Assembly (NCBI RefSeq): GCF_013623775.1
Contig: NZ_JABFAM010000013.1
Coordinates: 62,001-126,000 of the forward strand
DNA from: Rufibacter sp. XAAS-G3-1
Lineage (GTDB): Bacteria > Bacteroidota > Bacteroidia > Cytophagales > Hymenobacteraceae
Reading direction: 5' to 3'
Length of the DNA stretch: 64,000 nt
Positions 58,810-64,000 of this stretch are shown here, piece after piece (positions within the stretch are counted from its first letter, which is position 1; each line of letters opens with the position of its first letter). Made by a program: the position numbers and the translations under genes. The notes under the pieces were generated by a model. The model worked only from the letters and a program-made list of their open reading frames with translations. It had not been told where the DNA came from and searched no databases.

Positions 58810-60039
58810 CTAGCTTACCTGCCGCAGCTTCACCACCACCCACATAGACACCAGCGTGAAAACGGTGGCAATGATGCCCACCGTTCCAAAATGAAGAAGT
58901 TCTGGTGAACCCGGCACGTTGGTGATCACCAACCCAGACAGGAAAGCGGCTAAGCCCGAGGCCAGTTGTTGCACCGATGAATTGACGCTCATAAACGAGC
59001 CGCGCAGCCGTGGTTCTATGCTGGACGTAATCAAAGACATAGCAGGCACAAAGCGCGCCCCGAAAAAGATAAAGAAGAACGTGGTCGCGACAAACGCCTG
59101 CCAGTGCGGCACGCGGCCCAGGTGCGTCACCACCAGAATGGGAATCACCGAAACCAGGGCGGCAAGCATGAACACCTTCTTTTTCCCGAATTTGTCAGAC
59201 AATCTACCCGCCAGCTGGGAGGTCACAACGGTGGCCAGTCCGCCGAAGAGGTAAATGTAGCTCAGCTCAGCTTCCTCAAACCCCACGTTGGCCACCATGT
59301 AGGGGCTCAGGAACGGCACTACCGTAAAACCAGCTAAAGACAGCGTCACCATCAAGGCGAAGGCCCACAGGCAATTGGAACGGCTGAAAATAGTCATCAG
59401 CACTTTTGCGGGGTGTTGCGGAAGGTGCTGCAGCAGGTGTTGGCGCATGGGCGGAAGCATCTTCCAGGTCAGAAGCAACACCAGCACGCTCAGGCCGGTG
59501 AGCAGATAGAAAGGCGCGTGCCAACTGGCGTGGCTGGCCAGGTACAAACCAATGGGGATACCGCCAATGGAAGCCACTGAGAAGGCCGCCATCACTTTGC
59601 CGGTGGCGGCTCCCCGGCGTTCCTCCGGAATAGAATCCCCAATGATAGCCAGCACCAACGCGCCCAGAACACCGCCAAAGGCCCCGGCCAGAATTCGGGC
59701 AATCAGCAGGAAGGAAAACGTGGGAGCCAGGGCGCAGGCAAACGTGCCCAGCGTAAAACCTAAGTAAAGCGCGAGCAGCGCGTCTTTCCTGTCGAACCGG
59801 TCAATAAAGAACGCGCTCAGCAAACCCGAGACCGCCGCACTAAACGTATACGCCGATACCAGAAACCCAAACTCCCTCGGGCTGATTTCAAAAACGCGCA
59901 TCAGTTGCGGGCCCAGCGGCATCATGATCACAAAGTCCATGATGTGCGTAAACTGGATGGCTGCCAGAATAAACAGCAACCATTTTTCGCTCAAGGCGGG
60001 GCCAGCGGCCGAAGGGGTGACAGTAGAAGATGGTGGCAT
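58810..60039 (-). CDS. MFS transporter (DHA1-type efflux)
   Basis: A 409-residue inner-membrane protein with 12 predicted helices. The opening EKWLLFILAAIQFTHIMDFV is typical of the AraJ/drug:H+ antiporter-1 group. Motif A-like loop FFIDRFDRKDALLALYLG, and RLSDKFGKKKVFMLAALVS after helix 6-7. Substrate unknown; sugar-efflux or drug-efflux roles are both known in this family. No regulator adjacent. Confidence 0.92.
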   Translation of the reverse strand: MPPSSTVTPSAAGPALSEKWLLFILAAIQFTHIMDFVIMMPLGPQLMRVFEISPREFGFLVSAYTFSAAVSGLLSAFFIDRFDRKDALLALYLGFTLGTFACALAPTFSFLLIARILAGAFGGVLGALVLAIIGDSIPEERRGAATGKVMAAFSVASIGGIPIGLYLASHASWHAPFYLLTGLSVLVLLLTWKMLPPMRQHLLQHLPQHPAKVLMTIFSRSNCLWAFALMVTLSLAGFTVVPFLSPYMVANVGFEEAELSYIYLFGGLATVVTSQLAGRLSDKFGKKKVFMLAALVSVIPILVVTHLGRVPHWQAFVATTFFFIFFGARFVPAMSLITSSIEPRLRGSFMSVNSSVQQLASGLAAFLSGLVITNVPGSPELLHFGTVGIIATVFTLVSMWVVVKLRQVS

Positions 60040-60181
60040 GTGCTTTCTTAAAGGTGTCCGTCTGCGGGGAACAAAGGCTTTACGAGGCGAAACCCGTGAA
60101 GTTTGTTTAACTTCTATAAAAGCCGGAAAGTAAGCTTAGGTATCTGCCCTTCCGCTTTCACGGAGAGGAGAGCCCCGCTGG

Positions 60182-60223
60182 AGCGTTTTAGGTCTGTTTT
60201 GAGGAAAACAGGCCCCAAACGCT
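60182..60223. repeat. GTTTT palindrome
   Basis: AGCGTTTTAGGTCTGTTTT with AAAACAGGCCCCAAACGCT; a one-base offset in the inner stem. Confidence 0.8.
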
Positions 60224-60326
60224 GAAACCCAAACAGTAGAGGCCAGGCACTGCCTTGTCTCGGGCACGCATTGCTTTCTGCGGTTGGTTTTTTCTGCGGG
60301 GGCAGACATCCTCACATCGCTACAGT

Positions 60327-60362
60327 GTTTCGGGGCTGTTTTAGGGAAAACAGCCCCGAAAC
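60327..60362. repeat. GTTTT palindrome
   Basis: GTTTCGGGGCTGTTTT and AAAACAGCCCCGAAAC pair perfectly around AGGG. The stem is the same as at 13602-13636, where the loop is TAGG. Confidence 0.88.
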
Positions 60363-60451
60363 GGCATGGGCGCAGACACTCGTAGGAGCTACGCACACTA
60401 CGAGGTCTTTGGAGCGGGCGACAGCGCGGAAGCAGGTCGGAAATACGGAAT

Positions 60452-60575
60452 CCTGTGAGGTCTCCAAGACCTCACAGGTTTAGGTAAACTGGCGCGTGAC
60501 CGCAGTCTCGTGACCGAGGATGAAGCGAGTCTCCAGACTCGCCGGAGGCCACCAGCAGGAGTGTGTAACATCCGT
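60452..60575. repeat. GGTCT hairpin plus GCGAGACTC element, copy 5
   Basis: CCTGTGAGGTCT/AGACCTCACAGG hairpin (60452-60478), then CTGGCGCGTGACCGCAGTCTCG, GCGAGTCTCCAGACTCGC and a GGCCACCAGCAGG tail; the same order of modules as at 48844-48970. Confidence 0.8.
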
Positions 60576-60591
60576 TAGGTAAGTACGTAGC

Positions 60592-60900
60592 ATGGCAAAA
60601 CGAATCAGGGAAAAGGAAGAGCGCGCCGCTCCCGTGTGTGCGCTCTGCGAGCGGGAAGTAGGGTTTACCACCTTGCATCATCTGATTCCCAGGGAGGAGG
60701 GAGGCCGGCACGGGCCCACGGCTCCCTTGTGCCAGCCGTGCCATAGTACGGTTCATCTCACGTATAACAACAAAGAGTTGGCCGTGTGCTACAACTCCAT
60801 TCCGGCCCTGCGCGCCTCTGAAGGTCTACAGAGATACCTGCAATGGGTGCGCACCAAACGCTTGGATAAAATCACCAACCGGCGGGGGAAGAGGAAATAG
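60592..60900 (+). CDS. HNH endonuclease-domain protein
   Basis: A 102-residue protein, almost entirely an HNH/McrA-like domain: zinc-binding CALC and CQPC pairs enclose the TLHHLIPREEGG motif, with STVHLTYNNKE after. Such stand-alone HNH proteins are common in Bacteroidetes; DNA cleavage or a structural zinc role is possible. The C-terminus is very basic (RTKRLDKITNRRGKRK). It is preceded and followed by palindromic repeats but no other phage or transposon gene. Confidence 0.9.
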   Translation: MAKRIREKEERAAPVCALCEREVGFTTLHHLIPREEGGRHGPTAPLCQPCHSTVHLTYNNKELAVCYNSIPALRASEGLQRYLQWVRTKRLDKITNRRGKRK

Positions 60901-60910
60901 GAGATAGGTT

Positions 60911-60952
60911 TGCGTTTGAGGGCTGTTTTTGCCAAAACTGCTCTAAAACGCA
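60911..60952. repeat. GTTTT palindrome
   Basis: TGCGTTTGAGGGCTGTTTTT with AAAACTGCTCTAAAACGCA; 10 bases after the HNH stop. Confidence 0.72.
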
Positions 60953-61018
60953 TAAATCACACCATCAATCGTGAACTATTGGCCGCCCTTTTTTACAGCC
61001 ATTCAGCATTGCCCAGAC

Positions 61019-62092
61019 ATGAACCAATATACCTATCTTCCTTTTCCGCAGATAAAAGAGCAGCCCGCCGTGGTGGTAGACAGTTTTCACCCCAATGGAT
61101 TGGTTCTTTCCCACTGGCGGGAAGCGCCCACCCCAGTAGAACTCAGGGAAGATACCAGTGCCGGCATGGTGCTCCAGGCTTTAAAGCAAAACTGGCCCCA
61201 ACTGCAGGCGTATTCTTATGTGACCGCCAACCACTTTGACATAGATGCCTTGGTGGGCGTCTGGGCGCTCCTGAACCCGGAGCTGGCCTTGCAACACGAA
61301 GAAACCTTGCGGCAGATGGCCGTGATTGGCGATTTCAGGGAACTGGATTTAGAGGCTCCTTTCGCCAGAGAAGCCCTAAAACTGGTTTGTTGGATAAACG
61401 TAGAAGAAAAGGCCAGATTTTACCCTCCGTTTGGGGCCGAAGAACTGGAAGAAAACGAGGTAACTGCCTCTATCCCAAAATTCTTATACTTTTTGGGTGT
61501 TTTTGAAAGGGTATTAACAGAATCTGCATTATTCCAACAGGTGTGGGAGCCTGAGTTTAATTTGGTGTTGCAAGGTTATGCCCAAGTTTACGGTAGTGAT
61601 TCAAGAATAATGCAAAATAGTTCCTTGGGGGTGGTCGTGATTGACACCCCGGCCCCCGTTCATTACTACGCGTTGTTCAGCCCAACGGCGGGGCATGATG
61701 TGGTGGTTTCCTGTTACGCAGATAACCGGTATGAAGTGGAATGCAAGTACACCACCTGGGTAGATCTGGATAGTAGGCCCACTTTGCCACGTCCAGATTT
61801 ACGCCCCTTGGCCAAGGTTCTTGCGTCTATGGAGACTTCCGGCTTTACCTGGGTAGCAGATGGCGTGACAGATACCGGGCCTTTGCTTCGGCTGGAGGCA
61901 GAGAAATTAACGAAAGCCCAGCGGTACGGGAACCCCACGGAAAGGCCAATTTATCCGTCAAGTATCAGCAAAAACCTGTTCCTGAAAACCGTGACGGAGT
62001 ATCTGCAAAATACATTTTTAGGAGTGTCGCCTAAGAAGCGCTGGACGTGGGCCGAAGTCAAAACGTTTAATCAGGTAAATAATAAAATTTGA
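61019..62092 (+). CDS. Uncharacterised cytoplasmic protein (DUF6687-like)
   Basis: A 357-residue soluble protein that I match only from memory to the DUF6687 type. Conserved-looking segments are VTANHFDIDALVGVWALLNPE (about 60-80; the HFDIDA motif recalls DHH-type metal sites), MAVIGDFRELDLEAPFAREA, VVVIDTPAPVHYYALF and ECKYTTWVDLDSRPTLPRPDL. No signal peptide or membrane helix. A hydrolase or phosphoesterase-like role is conceivable from the His/Asp cluster, but unproven. ATG 61019 is used; an earlier in-frame start at 60971 would overlap less typical sequence. Confidence 0.75.
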   Translation: MNQYTYLPFPQIKEQPAVVVDSFHPNGLVLSHWREAPTPVELREDTSAGMVLQALKQNWPQLQAYSYVTANHFDIDALVGVWALLNPELALQHEETLRQMAVIGDFRELDLEAPFAREALKLVCWINVEEKARFYPPFGAEELEENEVTASIPKFLYFLGVFERVLTESALFQQVWEPEFNLVLQGYAQVYGSDSRIMQNSSLGVVVIDTPAPVHYYALFSPTAGHDVVVSCYADNRYEVECKYTTWVDLDSRPTLPRPDLRPLAKVLASMETSGFTWVADGVTDTGPLLRLEAEKLTKAQRYGNPTERPIYPSSISKNLFLKTVTEYLQNTFLGVSPKKRWTWAEVKTFNQVNNKI

Positions 62093-62100
62093 TGTTCTGT

Positions 62101-62131
62101 TTTGTGGAATGCACGTCAATCTGTACCTTTG
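62101..62131 (+). promoter_or_regulatory. Bacteroidetes promoter, consensus match
   Basis: TTTG (62101-62104), exactly 19 bases, then TACCTTTG (62124-62131). It is the best match to TTTG-N19-TAnnTTTG in the window and should drive the next gene. Confidence 0.7.
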
Positions 62132-62199
62132 TTGAACTAAAATAATGAAAATTGCCTCTCTCCGGTAACCCCCGTCCAGAAAGTGGCGCCTCTGCAGAA

Positions 62200-62613
62200 A
62201 TGTTTGACGCTGCCATGGTTGTAATCGCCCAAACTCCCTTTTACCTGTTAAGAGTTGATAGGGAGCGGAATAGAATTTTATTGAATCTTAGCGGCTCCTG
62301 GAATTCTCCTGAGGAGGTGCCTTTCTATCTCTTGCATTTAAAAGAAGCCTTAGCTTTCGTAAAGCCTGGTTTTTCTGTTCTGACGGATAGCCGGGTTCTG
62401 GAAGACTATGCGCCCGCCGTACGGCAGCTGCACATTGACGCCCAGAAAATGACGGTAGAGGCCGGAATCTCCCAAGTGGCAGAGGTGCATGAACTAAAGA
62501 ATTCTGTCAACCAAGTCATCATTGCCATTGCCGAGGAGAGCAGAATCCCCCTCAACATCTTTGACAGCCTGGAAGATGCAGATGCCTGGCTCACTGAAAT
62601 CCAGCCCAAATAG
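62200..62613 (+). CDS. Uncharacterised STAS/SpoIIAA-like protein
   Basis: A 137-residue soluble protein. The plan is strand-rich at the N-terminus (FYLLRVDRERNRILLNLSGSW), then VLTDSRVLEDYAPAV and a final helix FDSLEDADAWLTEI. These suggest the STAS/SEC14-like fold, similar in plan to 28891-29352. The start is uncertain: TTG 62152, ATG 62200 and ATG 62215 are all in frame; 62200 is chosen for its distance from the promoter at 62101-62131. Function unknown. Confidence 0.7.
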   Translation: MFDAAMVVIAQTPFYLLRVDRERNRILLNLSGSWNSPEEVPFYLLHLKEALAFVKPGFSVLTDSRVLEDYAPAVRQLHIDAQKMTVEAGISQVAEVHELKNSVNQVIIAIAEESRIPLNIFDSLEDADAWLTEIQPK

Positions 62614-62712
62614 CAAACGCTCCCGCCCATGCTAGTATAACCAAAACGCTATATTCACGTTTTGTAGAGTGACACGCGTGCTCAAAATGAACCATGCTTT
62701 AGCTTTGCAACT

Positions 62713-63567
62713 ATGAAAAAGATTCTCTGCCCCGTTGATTTCTCCAAGACCTCCAATAAAGCGGCTGAGTACGCCGCGCAGATAGCCCAGCGTACCCGCG
62801 CCTCCCTCACATTGCTCCACGTGCTGCATTTGCCCATGATGGACACCACCGAATCTGCCTTGATGGCCAGTCAGGTGCTGGATGAGCAACGCCGCATTTC
62901 CTCAGATAAACTGCATTCCCTGGTTTTGTACCTGCAAAGCATGTTTGATGGGGTAGGGGGGGCTGCTTTCGCCGCTGATACCAAAGTGCAGGAGGCCTTT
63001 TTAGCAGATGCGGTGGAACGGTTGGTGCAGGAAGAAGGCTATGACTTTGTGGTGCTGGGCACTACCGGCGGCGGCAACACCCTGGAAGAAATCCTGATTG
63101 GCAGCAACACTGAGAGTGTTATTTCCCAGGTAAAATGCCCCGTGCTGGCTATTCCGGCCAATGCTGCCTTGCCAGAGATTCACCGCATTGTGTATGCGTC
63201 AGATTACCAGCCCGAAGACACCCGGGCCTTGACCCAGGTGGTGAATCTAGCCCAGGTTTTCCAGGCCGAGGTGGAAGTGGTGCACATCACCAACAAGGCC
63301 GGGTCAGACGGCGGCAAAGACGCCCAGGAATTCATCCAGATGCTAAGAAGCCAGTTCAGCAGTTTCCCTATCCATTTTCAGGAAGTGGAGCACCCAGAGA
63401 AAGAAACCGGCCTCAAAGATTTCCTGAGCCGCACCCAAAGCAATATGCTGGCCATCCTGAAAAAGCGGCGCAATTTCTTCAAAGATCTGTTTGGCATGAG
63501 TCTCGCAGAGAAAATGACCTACCAAACCAAATTACCGCTGCTGGTGCTGCACGCAGACGCTGACTAA
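62713..63567 (+). CDS. Universal stress protein, two UspA domains
   Basis: A 284-residue cytoplasmic protein. Domain 1 (1-145) starts MKKILCPVDFSKTSNKAAEY and has GTTGGGNTLEEILIGSNTE, near the ATP-binding consensus, then CPVLAIPANA. Domain 2 (about 155-280) is diverged. It is a paralogue of 17834-18724. It lies 99 bases after the STAS-like gene, so both could be stress-regulated together. Confidence 0.93.
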   Translation: MKKILCPVDFSKTSNKAAEYAAQIAQRTRASLTLLHVLHLPMMDTTESALMASQVLDEQRRISSDKLHSLVLYLQSMFDGVGGAAFAADTKVQEAFLADAVERLVQEEGYDFVVLGTTGGGNTLEEILIGSNTESVISQVKCPVLAIPANAALPEIHRIVYASDYQPEDTRALTQVVNLAQVFQAEVEVVHITNKAGSDGGKDAQEFIQMLRSQFSSFPIHFQEVEHPEKETGLKDFLSRTQSNMLAILKKRRNFFKDLFGMSLAEKMTYQTKLPLLVLHADAD

Positions 63568-63571
63568 TGAA

Positions 63572-63731
63572 GAGCATGCTTCAACTTTGTCTTTCGTGCT
63601 GCAGACGGCCGTAGAGAGAACCTGCGTTTGCGCTTTTATCGCCTTCGTAGCGCTGCTACGAGGCTCCAAACCCAATCCGCAGAACCTCAGCTTGCCGTTT
63701 TCGCTTACGAATCCAAAATCTAAAGAAGCTC
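63572..63731. mobile_element. MITE-like element, copy E (160 bp, decayed)
   Basis: GAGCATGCTTCAACTTTG to AAATCTAAAGAAGCTC. Same length and centre (CGTAGCGCTGCTACG) as 44704-44863 but with many substitutions, and the flanks (GAA/TAG) no longer match, so it is probably older. It occupies the whole gap between the UspA and EamA genes. Confidence 0.8.
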
Positions 63732-63735
63732 TAGT

Positions 63736-64000
63736 ATGAACACCTTTACCTCTTCCGGCGCTCCGGCCACCGGATGGCTTAAAATCGCGGCCTTTGCCGC
63801 GATTTACATTATATGGGGCTCCACGTACCTGGCCATCGCCTTCGCCATAGAAACCCTGCCTCCTTTCTTGATGGCGGGCCTCCGGTTTCTGCTGGCCGGA
63901 GCTCTTTTGTTCACATGGGCGCGCTTGCGCGGCGAAAAAGCCCCCTCTGTCCTGCACTGGCGCAATACGGCGGTGATAGGTGGCTTGCTGCTGTTACTGG
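63736..64000 (+). CDS. EamA-family (DMT superfamily) transporter, N-terminal part
   Basis: The first 88 codons of a membrane transporter cut by the window end. After a short polar start (MNTFTSSGAPATGWLKI) come helix 1 (AAFAAIYIIWGSTYLAIAFA), helix 2 (PPFLMAGLRFLLAGALLFTW) and the beginning of helix 3. The IWGSTYLAI and R-F-L motifs are typical of YedA/RhaT-like metabolite exporters. Substrate unknown. Confidence 0.9.
   Translation, partial: MNTFTSSGAPATGWLKIAAFAAIYIIWGSTYLAIAFAIETLPPFLMAGLRFLLAGALLFTWARLRGEKAPSVLHWRNTAVIGGLLLLL

Larger units (their letters stand above)
60040..60591. other. Repeat mosaic between MFS and HNH genes
   Basis: GTTTT palindromes 60182-60223 and 60327-60362, a CACTCGTAGGAGCTACGCAC-type segment 60367-60440, a GGTCT hairpin 60452-60478 and a GCGAGACTC element 60487-60575. 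No gene. Confidence 0.75.

Noticed and set aside
60592-60900. HNH gene as part of a homing element, phage or defence system
   Set aside because: No intron or intein boundaries, phage genes, methylase or other defence gene lie nearby; it is a solitary HNH protein.
62700-62707. TAGCTTTG just before the UspA gene at 62713
   Set aside because: Only 5 bases lie between it and the ATG, and the nearest TTTG is 35 bases upstream, so it does not work as a promoter.

Overview
The window looks like a chromosome segment from a Bacteroidetes bacterium, most likely Cytophagales/Hymenobacteraceae (Rufibacter/Pontibacter-like). The evidence is a type IX secretion C-terminal sorting domain, many lipoproteins with Bacteroidetes-type lipoboxes, promoters of the TTTG-N19-TAnnTTTG type, and families such as DUF2382 and two-domain UspA. 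The genus is inferred from protein style, not from a marker gene.

Layout. (1) 1-14.7 kb: a pectin/plant cell wall locus with a GH43 fragment, a GH28 polygalacturonase, two CE12 rhamnogalacturonan acetylesterases, a PL1 lyase carrying the type IX signal, a two-domain esterase, a LamG lipoprotein, and the intracellular enzymes altronate dehydratase (UxaA) and fructose-1,6-bisphosphatase. A LacI-type palindrome lies just upstream of uxaA. (2) 14.8-18.7 kb: a sigma/anti-sigma pair, two DUF421 membrane proteins and a UspA protein. (3) 18.98-25.3 kb: a soluble kinase with two FixL-like PAS domains, a single-domain receiver, a receiver-kinase hybrid, a receiver-CRP regulator and hemA. This reads as a candidate oxygen/heme signalling locus. 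(4) 26.3-30.8 kb: a TPR sensor kinase, an uncharacterised protein and a GH26 mannanase. (5) 31.9-37.4 kb: five minus-strand genes, four with DUF2382 domains in different fusions, plus an OmpA-domain protein. (6) 37.9-49.3 kb: scattered small genes, NDH-2, an ankyrin protein, an Ohr/OsmC protein and tRNA-Arg(CCG), separated by long repeat-rich gaps. (7) 49.3-55.3 kb: two esterases, two ATP-grasp ligases, a GCS2 carboxylate-amine ligase and a class I glutamine amidotransferase. The five plus-strand genes are tightly packed and look like a pathway for an unknown amide-linked metabolite or peptide modification. (8) 56-64 kb: sucC, a LolD-type ATPase, an MFS transporter, an HNH protein, two uncharacterised proteins, UspA and the start of an EamA transporter.

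The other major feature is the non-coding DNA. About thirty copies of a 35-56 bp palindrome (core GTTTTGGGGCTGTTTT and its complement) sit between genes, mostly near 3' ends. Several other palindromic families are interleaved with them. One is a MITE-like family with GAGC.TG/CA.GCTC ends; four of its five copies are flanked by 3-bp TNA direct repeats, and one is nested inside another repeat. Together these form compound mosaics resembling the BIMEs of enterobacteria.

The strongest candidates for something undescribed are the amidoligase cluster (50.3-55.3 kb), the double heme-PAS-like kinase linked to a receiver-CRP fusion beside hemA (18.98-25.3 kb), and the palindromic repeat families.
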